A stretch of DNA of 9,771 nucleotides from DATAFO01 sp046728935 (GCA_046728935.1 JBKPFS010000035.1:1-9771), one strand, 5' to 3'. Positions 1 through 6,059 are shown, counted from the stretch's first letter. Made by a program: numbers and translations. The notes: a model not told the origin generated them from the letters alone.

Positions 1-993
1 CCCGACCGCAAGGGGCGCAAGAAGATCCTCGAGGTCCACACCCGCGGCAAGCCGCTGGCGAAGGAGATCGACCTCGACGCGCTCGCGGGCCAGACCCCCG
101 GCTTCACGGGCGCCGATCTCGCCAACCTGATCAACGAGGCCGCGCTCCTCACCGCCCGCTCCGGCCATCGCGAGATCACGATGGAGGAGCTCGAGGAGGG
201 GATCATGCGGGTGATCGCCGGGCCCGAGAAGAAGAGCCGGGTGATGTCCGAGAAGGAGCGCCTGGTGACCGCCTACCACGAGCTCGGCCACGCAATCGTC
301 GGCCACACCCTGCCCAACACCGACCCCGTGCACAAGGTCTCGATCATCAGCCGCGGCCAGGCCCTCGGCTACACGATCTCGCTGCCCACCGAGGACAAGT
401 TCCTCACCACGCGCGCCGAGCTCACCGACACGATGGCGATGACCCTGGGCGGCCGCGCGGCCGAGGAGACCATCTTCGGCGAGATCACCACCGGCGCCTC
501 CAACGACCTCGAGAAGGTGACCGAGACGGCGAAGCAGATGGTGATGCGCTTCGGCATGTCCGAGCGACTCGGGCCGCGGGTCTTCGGCCACGATCGCTCG
601 ATGCCGTTCCTCGGTCGCGAGTTCAGCGCCGAGCCCGACTACTCCGACGAGATCGCCCGCGAGATCGACGACGAGATCCGCCGCATCGTCGAGGAGGCCC
701 ACCAGACGGCCAAGGACATCCTCGCCGAGCACCGCGAGCAGCTCGATTCGATCTCCAAGATCCTGCTCGAGCGCGAGACGATCGACGCCGAGGCGTTCGA
801 GAAGCTGCTCGAGGGCGCCTCCGAGGAGGAGGTCTTCGGCGCCGAGGACGAGGAGGAGGAGGCGCCCGCCGCGGAGCCCGAGGCCGAGAAGGGAACGGGC
901 CGCGAGGGCCCGCGCCCGGTGCCGAAGCCCCGGCCCGGATTCGCCGGCGGCACCGCCGAGATGCGGGCGGACGACACTCGCAAGCCTCGCTAG
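1..993 (+). CDS. ftsH: ATP-dependent zinc metalloprotease FtsH (3' part)
   Basis: Membrane-anchored AAA+ protease that extracts and degrades membrane and short-lived cytosolic proteins as a hexamer. The gene is cut by the left window edge: 330 codons and a TAG stop are present, beginning just after the second region of homology of the AAA domain (P-D-R-K-G-R at codons 1-6). The AAA lid follows, with the G-F-T-G-A-D-L-A-N-L motif near codons 34-43. The M41 peptidase domain has its HELGH zinc motif at 277-291 and the third zinc ligand, the Asp of G-A-S-N-D, at 505-507. The usual peptidase helices follow (MVMRFGMSERLGP). The last 50 or so residues form a Glu-rich then Pro/Arg-rich tail, probably disordered. 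The N-terminal membrane segments and Walker motifs lie outside the window. An ATG at 181 is internal and is not the start. Confidence 0.97.
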   Translation, partial: PDRKGRKKILEVHTRGKPLAKEIDLDALAGQTPGFTGADLANLINEAALLTARSGHREITMEELEEGIMRVIAGPEKKSRVMSEKERLVTAYHELGHAIVGHTLPNTDPVHKVSIISRGQALGYTISLPTEDKFLTTRAELTDTMAMTLGGRAAEETIFGEITTGASNDLEKVTETAKQMVMRFGMSERLGPRVFGHDRSMPFLGREFSAEPDYSDEIAREIDDEIRRIVEEAHQTAKDILAEHREQLDSISKILLERETIDAEAFEKLLEGASEEEVFGAEDEEEEAPAAEPEAEKGTGREGPRPVPKPRPGFAGGTAEMRADDTRKPR

Positions 994-1037
994 ACGCCGA
1001 CCGCGTGAAGGCGGGGTGGGGGAGCTATCGCGCCGGG

Positions 1038-1080
1038 ATTTGGCGCCTTATTGCCGCATAGCGAAAAGAAAGCGCCAAGT
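1038..1080. repeat. imperfect inverted repeat upstream of lipoprotein gene
   Basis: TTGGCGC at 1040-1046 is matched by GCGCCAA at 1072-1078. The stem extends outward by one G-T and one A-T pair and encloses a 25-base loop. It lies between the ftsH stop and the lipoprotein start. It could be a weak ftsH terminator without a T-run, a protein-binding site, or chance. Confidence 0.3.
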
Positions 1081-1093
1081 GCGGCCGGGGGTA

Positions 1094-1099
1094 GATACT
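1094..1099 (+). promoter_or_regulatory. putative -10 element, leaderless lipoprotein transcript
   Basis: GATACT differs from TATAAT at two positions and ends exactly 6 bases before the GTG at 1106. That spacing would place the transcript start at the start codon. No good -35 hexamer is visible. No Shine-Dalgarno sequence lies in front of the GTG, which agrees with leaderless initiation. Confidence 0.45.
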
Positions 1100-1105
1100 G
1101 AGCGC

Positions 1106-1441
1106 GTGGCACGCCACTTCCTGGTGCTCCCCCTACTTGCCTTGTTGTTCGTGTTCGCTGCTTGCGGTGACGACGAACCCTCCGAGAGCGAGAAGGACCA
1201 GGCCGTCGCCGCGGCGACCAAGGCATTCGAGTCCGCCAACCTGAGCGCCGCGGAGCTCGAGGTCGGACCGTGCATCGCGGAGGAGCTGCCCGGGCTTGAT
1301 GACTGGGTGGTGGACATCGCCCACGACCCACGCACCGACGTCGACGACGACCCGGCCAACCAATGCCAGCGTTACCGCGAGGGCGAGGCGGACCACTTCG
1401 TGGAGCTGACGCCCGAGGGCGACCTGATCAGGGCGGAGTGA
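1106..1441 (+). CDS. small secreted lipoprotein, function unknown
   Basis: I do not recognise the family. From the GTG at 1106 the 111-residue product starts with a short signal peptide: Arg-3, His-4, then a Leu/Phe/Val-rich core at residues 5-17. It ends in a lipobox-like F-A-A-C with Cys-20 as the lipidation site, followed by Gly-Asp-Asp. An in-frame ATG at 1016 would add 30 charged residues in front and spoil the signal peptide, so GTG 1106 is preferred. The mature part is acidic with two more cysteines (56 and 87), which could form one disulfide outside the membrane. The stop lies 2 bases before folP and the gene's last codons supply a GGAG for folP, so the two are probably co-transcribed and coupled. 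It occupies the place where folE is found in related actinobacteria. Confidence 0.75.
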   Translation: MARHFLVLPLLALLFVFAACGDDEPSESEKDQAVAAATKAFESANLSAAELEVGPCIAEELPGLDDWVVDIAHDPRTDVDDDPANQCQRYREGEADHFVELTPEGDLIRAE

Positions 1442-1443
1442 CG

Positions 1444-2280
1444 ATGGCGAAGGTGATGGGGATCCTCAACGTGACCCCCGACTCGTTCTCAGACGGGGGC
1501 CTGTTCATGGACGCCGACCGGGCCATCTCGCACGGACGCAAGCTCGTCGCCGACGGTGCCGACCTGCTCGACATCGGAGGCGAGTCGACGCGACCCGGGG
1601 CCGAGGCGGTCAGCGCAGAGGAGGAGCTGGAGCGCGTTGCGCCGGTCGTCGAGGCGCTCGCCGGCGACGGCGCGGGAGTCCCCGTCTCGATCGACACCTC
1701 GAAGGCGCGCGTGGCCGCCGCCGCGCTCGACGCCGGCGCGCGGATCGTCAACGACGTCACCGCCCTGGGCGCCGACCCGGACCTCGCCGCGTTGTGCGCG
1801 GAGCGCGACTGCGGGCTGATTCTGATGCACATGCTCGGCACGCCGCGCACCATGCAGGAGGACCCCCGCTACGACGACGTCGTCGACGAGGTCAAGGCCT
1901 TCCTCGCCGAGCGGATCGAGGCCGCCACGGGCGCCGGGGTCGCCGAGGATCGGATCTGGGTCGATCCGGGGATCGGCTTCGGCAAGACGGTCGAGCACAA
2001 CCTCGAGCTCTTGCGTCGCCTCCGCGAGTTGCGCGATCTCGGGCGCCCGATCGTGATCGGCACCTCTCGCAAGACCTTTCTCGGCAAGCTCACCGGTCGC
2101 GAGGTGGGCGACAGGTTGGGCGGGACAATCGCATCGAACGTGCTCGCGCTGCTCGGCGGCGCGGACGTGTTTCGCGTGCACGACGTCGCCGAGGCGCGCC
2201 AGGCGCTCACGGTCGCGGAGGCAATCCTCGGGCGGCGGGACTGGCGCCGGGAGGCCGCGCTCGCCGACGTCGCTCGCTAG
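1444..2280 (+). CDS. folP: dihydropteroate synthase
   Basis: Condenses dihydropterin pyrophosphate with p-aminobenzoate to give dihydropteroate, the sulfonamide-sensitive step of folate synthesis in the cytosol. The 278-residue TIM barrel has the family motifs in order: GILNVTPDSFSDGG at residues 6-19, DIGGESTRPG at 43-52, SIDTSK at 82-87, V-N-D near 102-104, VDPGIGFGK at 173-181 and GTSRK at 206-210, with R-V-H-D near 244-247 at the C-terminal end. The start is ATG 1444. It has GGAG at 1435-1438 with 5 bases of spacing, and M-A-K-V directly precedes the first conserved strand; longer in-frame starts run into the lipoprotein gene. It is followed after 49 bases by folB and then folK. Length is normal. 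Confidence 0.97.
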   Translation: MAKVMGILNVTPDSFSDGGLFMDADRAISHGRKLVADGADLLDIGGESTRPGAEAVSAEEELERVAPVVEALAGDGAGVPVSIDTSKARVAAAALDAGARIVNDVTALGADPDLAALCAERDCGLILMHMLGTPRTMQEDPRYDDVVDEVKAFLAERIEAATGAGVAEDRIWVDPGIGFGKTVEHNLELLRRLRELRDLGRPIVIGTSRKTFLGKLTGREVGDRLGGTIASNVLALLGGADVFRVHDVAEARQALTVAEAILGRRDWRREAALADVAR

Positions 2281-2311
2281 CGCCGACCCCGCGCGCCCCT
2301 TGCGGCCCCGA

Positions 2312-2329
2312 GGCGGGTAGGTTCCCGCC
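2312..2329 (+). promoter_or_regulatory. GGCGGG-TAGGTT-CCCGCC element at folB start
   Basis: A perfect 6-bp inverted repeat (2312-2317 and 2324-2329) encloses TAGGTT (2318-2323), which fits the TANNNT form of a -10 box. It ends immediately before the GTG of folB. It can be read as a -10 element of a leaderless promoter inside an operator-like dyad, or as a GC hairpin with a 6-base loop in a folP-folB transcript. There is no -35 match at normal spacing and no T-run. Confidence 0.45.
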
Positions 2330-2767
2330 GTGGAGGCTCACGAGCACGGTCCAGAGACCACCGTCGACGTCGAGGTGCGCGGGCTGTCGATCTACACTCA
2401 CCACGGCGTCAGCGACGCCGAGCAGGAGATCGGCCAGCGGCTCGAGATCGACGTCAGCTTCGACGTCCCCGACTGCGATGCGGTGCTCACCGACCGGCTC
2501 GAGGACACGATCAACTACTCGGAGGTAGCCGACATCGTCGCGCTGGCCGCGACCGAACGGAGCTACCGCACGCTCGAGCGACTAGGGCACGTGATCGCGG
2601 AGCGGCTCGCGGAGCGCTACGGCTGCGAGTCGGTGCGAGTCCGCGCCGCCAAGCCGGAGCCGCCGATTCCGCTGGCGATCGAGGAGGTCGCGGTCGAGGT
2701 GGTCCGTTCTCGGGGATCCGAGGCTGAGGACGAGGACGCGGGGGGCGAGGAGGAAGCGGACGAGTGA
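2330..2767 (+). CDS. folB: dihydroneopterin aldolase
   Basis: Converts 7,8-dihydroneopterin to 6-hydroxymethyl-7,8-dihydropterin, the step before folK. Family features: the V-R-G-L-S-I-Y-T-H-H-G-V core at residues 16-27, I-N-Y with the conserved Tyr-63, E83 before R-L-G-H, and the lysine of A-K-P-E-P-P-I-P (Lys-108), with the closing strand E-V-A-V-E-V-V at 119-125. The catalytic Tyr and Lys are therefore present. The first 12 residues and the last 18 exceed the usual core; the tail is almost entirely Glu/Asp/Gly/Ala. The GTG start directly follows an inverted repeat containing a -10-like box. The stop overlaps the folK start by 4 bases (GTGA), typical of translational coupling. 145 residues. 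Confidence 0.95.
   Translation: MEAHEHGPETTVDVEVRGLSIYTHHGVSDAEQEIGQRLEIDVSFDVPDCDAVLTDRLEDTINYSEVADIVALAATERSYRTLERLGHVIAERLAERYGCESVRVRAAKPEPPIPLAIEEVAVEVVRSRGSEAEDEDAGGEEEADE
2748..2753 (+). promoter_or_regulatory. Shine-Dalgarno for folK inside folB
   Basis: AGGAGG lies in the GAG/GAA codons of the acidic FolB tail, 10 bases before the folK GTG at 2764. It supports GTG 2764 as the folK start. Confidence 0.6.
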
Positions 2768-3273
2768 GCCCCGCGGGCTACCTCGGCCTCGGCTCCAACG
2801 TCGGCGATCGCGAGGCGCATCTACGGGCGGCGATCGAGCTGTTGCGCGAGCACGGGGTGGAGGTCGAGGCCGTCTCGTCCGCCTACGAGACCGAGCCGGT
2901 GGGAGAGATCCTCGAGCAGCCCGACTTCCTGAACGCCGCCCTGCGGATCCGCACCGACCTCGAGCCCGAGGCTCTGCTCGACCTGTGCAAGGCGATCGAG
3001 GTCGAACAGGGCCGGATGCTCGCCGGCCCCCGGCACGGCCCGCGCCCGCTCGACATCGACCTGCTCCTGATTGAGGAAGTCGAGCTCTCCAGCGAGCGGC
3101 TGACGCTGCCACACCCCGCCCTGACCACCCGGCGGTTCGTGCTCGTGCCGCTGCTCGAGCTGGATCCCGACCTGACCCTGCCCGACGGCACGCGCCTCGC
3201 GGCGGCGCTGGAGGCGCTGCCGCCGGGCCAGCGGGTGGAGAGGGTGGGCGGCCTCGAGGCGAGCCCCGCCTAG
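2764..3273 (+). CDS. folK: 6-hydroxymethyl-7,8-dihydropterin pyrophosphokinase
   Basis: Transfers pyrophosphate from ATP to hydroxymethyl-dihydropterin, making the substrate of FolP. The 169-residue protein carries the HPPK signature: GLGSNVGDR at residues 8-16, Y-E-T-E-P at 41-45 and Q-P-D-F-L-N at 52-57. GPRPLDIDLL at 92-101 includes the magnesium-binding Asp-97 and Asp-99, and LPHPALTTRRFVLVPL at 115-130 forms the substrate-side strand. The GTG start overlaps the folB stop by 4 bases and has an AGGAGG 10 bases upstream. folK is the last gene of this plus-strand group; the next gene is convergent, with only 20 bases between the two stops. Confidence 0.96.
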   Translation: MSPAGYLGLGSNVGDREAHLRAAIELLREHGVEVEAVSSAYETEPVGEILEQPDFLNAALRIRTDLEPEALLDLCKAIEVEQGRMLAGPRHGPRPLDIDLLLIEEVELSSERLTLPHPALTTRRFVLVPLLELDPDLTLPDGTRLAAALEALPPGQRVERVGGLEASPA

Positions 3274-3293
3274 CCGTCTAGCGCGCGGCGTCG

Positions 3294-4055
3294 TCAGCCG
3301 GCCGCGACCTGCGCGCTCTCGCGCAGCGGCCCGAGCCACGCCGGCGGAAGGAGCGGCGGCGCGTGGCCCGGATAGCTCGGCACGACGCGAGGGGCGAGCT
3401 CCCCCGCTGGGCGCGACTCGATTGCGGGACGAACGTCGTCGAGCGTCATCAGCATCCGCACCGTCGCGGAGATCTGGAAGTCGGCCGCGTTCGGCTCGGG
3501 CCCACCGAGGACGCCTTCGGCGATCCAGTCGTCGATACGCTGCAGCATCCCCGGAAGGGCCGCGAGGTCGGCGCGAACGTTCTCGTCGGTGGCACGGTGG
3601 ACCCGTGCCGACATGACGATCAGCGGCGCGGAGGTTCTCGCGGCGAGCCAGATCGGCATGCCCAGCTTCGCCCCTTCGAGGTAGCTGCCGGCGGCTTGAC
3701 GATCACGCCGGATCGCGTTCCACATGATCCGTCGCGCCGGCGCCTGGAAGTCCTCGTCGCCCCACCGCTCAGCCTGCTCGACGGCCGTTCTCGCCGCGGG
3801 GTCCGCCGGGAAGAGCGGCGGCTCCAGCTGGACCGCCTCGAGCACGCGGGCGATCTCGCGCGAGCCCTGCACGCGCCGCCCGTCGATCCGCATCGCCGGG
3901 ACCGTTACGCCTGGAAAGCGCATCGCCCGGAGCATCCCTCTGGCGATCACGTTTGGCAGGTCCCGCCGCCTGAAGTCGATCCCCTTGCGGGCGAGCATCA
4001 GCTCGACCGCCCGGGTCGGGTGCGAAGCCACCACGCCGTAGAGAGTCACCTTCAT
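3294..4055 (-). CDS. glutathione S-transferase-fold protein
   Basis: 253 residues. The N-terminal 75 residues look like the thioredoxin-fold domain of GSTs: M-K-V-T-L-Y-G-V at the start, A-S-H-P-T-R at about residues 10-15 where many relatives have C-P-x-C, the cis-proline region V-T-V-P-A-M near 50-55, and G-S-R-E-I at 68-72 at the usual thiol-binding turn. The helical C-terminal half contains N-A-A-D-F-Q-I, resembling the N-capping box/hydrophobic staple of GST_C. Substrate and thiol are unknown; many actinobacteria use mycothiol rather than glutathione. An in-frame ATG at 4259 would add 68 Arg/Ala/Pro-rich residues that are not GST-like, so the start is 4055. It is the only minus-strand gene in the window, convergent with folK and divergent from coaX. 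Confidence 0.82.
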   Translation of the reverse strand: MKVTLYGVVASHPTRAVELMLARKGIDFRRRDLPNVIARGMLRAMRFPGVTVPAMRIDGRRVQGSREIARVLEAVQLEPPLFPADPAARTAVEQAERWGDEDFQAPARRIMWNAIRRDRQAAGSYLEGAKLGMPIWLAARTSAPLIVMSARVHRATDENVRADLAALPGMLQRIDDWIAEGVLGGPEPNAADFQISATVRMLMTLDDVRPAIESRPAGELAPRVVPSYPGHAPPLLPPAWLGPLRESAQVAAG

Positions 4056-4063
4056 CGCAGCTG

Positions 4064-4069
4064 ATCCTA
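4064..4069 (-). promoter_or_regulatory. putative -10 element for the GST-like gene
   Basis: On the minus strand TAGGAT (TANNNT form) ends 8 bases before the ATG at 4055. There is no Shine-Dalgarno in between. This is consistent with a leaderless or nearly leaderless transcript. Confidence 0.42.
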
Positions 4070-4097
4070 TGGGCGGAGGAGCGTGGGTGCGCTGGTT

Positions 4098-4260
4098 GAT
4101 GACTGACTCCCAACCCCCGCGCGCCCGGATGGCGCGCCCCGCGCTTCGCATCTCTGCGTCCTCGGCCGCGCGCGTGGCGGTGCCACCCCGCGCGGCCTGC
4201 GTCCTTGACCTGCTCGGCCGGGCGCGCCCCCGGGCACACGCGGGTTGGCAGGCAGTCATC
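4098..4260. repeat. 17-base inverted repeat pair in divergent region
   Basis: The 17 bases at 4098-4114 and the reverse complement of 4244-4260 agree at 15 positions (GATGACTG and CCAAC shared exactly, CT shared between them). The copies point outward, one towards each divergent gene. The right copy abuts the -10-like box of coaX; the left copy lies 28 bases from that of the GST-like gene. They could be twin operator sites for one regulator or the ends of a 163-base MITE-like element. No target-site duplication is visible. Together with the hairpin at 4164-4197 this is all I see in the 219-base gap 4056-4274. Confidence 0.45.
4164..4197. repeat. GC-rich hairpin between divergent genes
   Basis: A perfect 9-bp inverted repeat pairs GGCCGCGCG (4164-4172) with CGCGCGGCC (4189-4197). 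A small internal loop separates it from an inner 4-bp stem, GTGG (4174-4177) with CCAC (4183-4186). No T-run follows on either strand. It may be a cruciform, a roadblock between the two divergent transcripts, or the core of the element bounded by the flanking 17-base repeats. Confidence 0.5.
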
Positions 4261-4262
4261 TA

Positions 4263-4268
4263 GATAAT
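4263..4268 (+). promoter_or_regulatory. putative -10 element for coaX
   Basis: GATAAT (5 of 6 match to TATAAT) ends exactly 6 bases before the coaX ATG at 4275, as for the lipoprotein gene. It overlaps the 8-base palindrome ATCTAGAT (4258-4265). TTGGCA at 4245-4250 resembles a -35 box but is only 12 bases away, too close for standard spacing. Confidence 0.5.
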
Positions 4269-4274
4269 GGCGCG

Positions 4275-5039
4275 ATGCTGATCGCGGTCGACGTGGGGAA
4301 CACCCAGACCCATCTCGGCGCCTTCCAGGACGGCCAGCTCGAGGAGCACTGGCGCTTTCAGACTCGGGCCGGCGCGACCGGGGACGAGCTCGCGGAGCGG
4401 ATCTCGGGGCTCCTCGCGCTGAGCGGCGTCGACTTCGAGGCCATCGACTCGGCGATCGTCTCCTCGGTCGTCCCGCCGCTCGGCGCGGAGTACGAGGCGA
4501 TGTCAAGCCGCTACCTGCACTCGCCCTGCCTGCTCGTCGGCCCGGGGATCAAGACCGGGATGCCGATCCGGATCGACAACCCGTACGAGGTCGGCGCCGA
4601 TCGGCTCGTGAACGCGGTTGCAGCATTCGACCGCGTGCGAGGACCGTGCGTCGTCGTCGACTTCGGCACCGGCATCAACTTCGATGCCGTATCGGCGGAG
4701 GGCGAGTACGTCGGCGGGGCAATCGCGCCTGGGGTCGAGATCTCGCTGAGCGCCCTCGCCGAGAGGGGGGCGCGAATCCCGCGGATCGACCTCGCGGAGC
4801 CGGAGGCCGGGATCGGCAAGTCCACCCTCGCGGCGATCCAGTCCGGCGTGATCTTCGGCTTCGCCGGCCTCGTCGACGCCATCGCGAGGCGGATCGCGAC
4901 CGAGCTGGAGGGGGACGCGACGTTCATCGCCACCGGCGGGCTCGCGAGCACGATCGTACCCTTCTGCGAGGCGATCGACGAGGTCGACGACTTGCTTACC
5001 TTGACCGGCCTGCGCCTCATCTGGGAGCGCAACCAGTAG
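4275..5039 (+). CDS. coaX: type III pantothenate kinase
   Basis: Phosphorylates pantothenate, the first step of coenzyme A synthesis. The 254-residue ASKHA-fold protein starts with the ATP-binding DVGNTQTHLG at residues 6-15. It then has Y-E-V-G-A-D-R-L (104-111, with the conserved Asp-109 of the pantothenate site), V-D-F-G-T-G-I-N-F-D (128-137), G-G-A-I-A-P-G (147-153), I-G-K-S-T...Q-S-G (180-191) and A-T-G-G-L-A near 219-224. The third motif reads GTGINFD where D-x-G-T-A-x-T-x-D is usual, so the second Thr is replaced by Asn. ATG 4275 places D-V-G-N-T at the normal distance; an upstream in-frame ATG at 4245 adds 10 residues unlike the family. In relatives coaX follows panC-panD, which are absent here. 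dus starts 3 bases after its stop. Confidence 0.94.
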   Translation: MLIAVDVGNTQTHLGAFQDGQLEEHWRFQTRAGATGDELAERISGLLALSGVDFEAIDSAIVSSVVPPLGAEYEAMSSRYLHSPCLLVGPGIKTGMPIRIDNPYEVGADRLVNAVAAFDRVRGPCVVVDFGTGINFDAVSAEGEYVGGAIAPGVEISLSALAERGARIPRIDLAEPEAGIGKSTLAAIQSGVIFGFAGLVDAIARRIATELEGDATFIATGGLASTIVPFCEAIDEVDDLLTLTGLRLIWERNQ

Positions 5040-5042
5040 CTC

Positions 5043-6059
5043 ATGCCCCAGCCGCCCCTGACAACCGCGTTCCGCATCGGGCCCGTCGAGATCCCGAACC
5101 GCGTGCTGCTGGCGCCGCTCGCCGGGATCGGCAACTGGTTCGTGCGCCTCCAAGCGCGCCGCCACGGCGCCGGGATGGCCGTCTCGGAGATGGTCTCGAG
5201 CTTCGCCCTGCGGCATCGCAACCAGCGAACCCTGCGCGAGATGCTGCGCATCCACCCCGACGAGCATCCGGTCTCGATCCAGCTCTTCGGCCCCGATCCG
5301 GACGTGATGCGCGAGGCGGCCGCCATCGCCGCGGAGGCCGGCGCCGACCTGATCGACATCAACGTGGGCTGCCCGGTGCCGAAGGTGTGCAAGACGGGCG
5401 CCGGCGCGGCGCTCCTGCGCCAGCCCGAGCTCGCGGTGCGGCTCGCGCGGGCCGCCGGGGAGGGCTCGGGGCTGCCGGTGACCGTGAAGCTTCGCTCCGG
5501 GGCCGAGCCGGGCGATCGGTCGGGCTTCGAGCTCGCGATCCGGCTCGTCCAGGAGGCCGGCGTGGCAGGGATCGGATTCCACCCCCGCCCGGCCGCGGTC
5601 CACCACCAGGGCGAACCGGACTACGCGCTTGCGCGTGAGCTCGTCGAGCGGCTGCCCGCACCCGTGATCATCTCCGGCGGCCTGCGCTCAGCGGAAGCGG
5701 CTCGCCGCGCCTACGAGCGGTCGGGTGCCGAGGCCGTGATGGTCGCGCGCGGGGCCCTGGGCTATCCCTGGATCTTCGCCGAGCTCACCGGCGAGCGCCG
5801 GGCGCCCCCGAGCGGGATCGAGGTGCTGGACGAGCTGCGCTGGCTGATCGATCAGGCCGAGCGCCACTGGGGCCCGGAGCGCGCGGCGCGCAACCTGCGC
5901 AAGTTCTACCCCTGGTACCTGGAGCGGCTCGCGATCACGGGACGCAAGGCTCACGCCTACCAGCGCACGGAGGCCCTGGACCAGGTGCGGGCCATGCTCG
6001 AAGGGCTCGAATTCGCCCTGAATGGCGCTCCCGAGAGAGGGGCCGCGGCGGCGCTATAA
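5043..6059 (+). CDS. dusB: tRNA-dihydrouridine synthase (DusB-like)
   Basis: FMN-dependent enzyme that reduces specific uridines of tRNA to dihydrouridine. The 338-residue protein has the barrel signature APLAGIGN at residues 24-31, V-S-E-M-V at 47-51, I-N-V-G-C-P-V-P-K-V-C-K-T-G-A-G-A-A-L-L at 106-125 with catalytic Cys-110, and V-T-V-K-L-R-S-G at 146-153. V-A-R-G-A-L-G-Y-P-W-I-F near 234-245 is the phosphate-binding end, and a helical tRNA-binding C-terminus follows. Two sites differ from the common form: H-P-R-P-A-A-V-H-H-Q-G at 180-190 in place of H-x-R-T-x-x-Q-x-Y-x-G, and S-G-G-L at 211-214 in place of N-G-D-I. The DusB assignment within the Dus family is therefore approximate. No clear Shine-Dalgarno; translation is probably coupled to coaX, 3 bases upstream. 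Confidence 0.9.
   Translation: MPQPPLTTAFRIGPVEIPNRVLLAPLAGIGNWFVRLQARRHGAGMAVSEMVSSFALRHRNQRTLREMLRIHPDEHPVSIQLFGPDPDVMREAAAIAAEAGADLIDINVGCPVPKVCKTGAGAALLRQPELAVRLARAAGEGSGLPVTVKLRSGAEPGDRSGFELAIRLVQEAGVAGIGFHPRPAAVHHQGEPDYALARELVERLPAPVIISGGLRSAEAARRAYERSGAEAVMVARGALGYPWIFAELTGERRAPPSGIEVLDELRWLIDQAERHWGPERAARNLRKFYPWYLERLAITGRKAHAYQRTEALDQVRAMLEGLEFALNGAPERGAAAAL

Noticed and set aside
1016..1105. Upstream ATG start for the lipoprotein gene
   Set aside because: It would place 30 charged residues before the signal peptide; the GTG at 1106 gives a proper short signal with lipobox.
1489..2181. Minus-strand open frame of 230 codons across folP
   Set aside because: Shadow of folP; no ribosome-binding site and no recognisable protein features.
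3274..3293. Bidirectional terminator between folK and the GST-like gene
   Set aside because: The 20-base gap has only a GCGCGC self-complement, with no stable stem and no T-run on either strand.
4205..4210. TTGACC as a -35 box for coaX
   Set aside because: It lies about 52 bases from the -10 candidate, far outside the 16-18 base range.
4056..4259. N-terminal extension of the GST-like protein (68 residues from an ATG at 4259)
   Set aside because: The extra residues are Arg/Ala/Pro-rich and unlike any GST. They cross the hairpin and repeats, while M-K-V-T-L-Y-G at 4055 is the normal GST beginning.
4503..5606. Long open frame on the minus strand (367 codons) across coaX and dus
   Set aside because: It is antisense to two genes with full family motifs, is Arg/Asp/Gly/Ala-rich without any recognisable domain, and is a typical GC-rich shadow.
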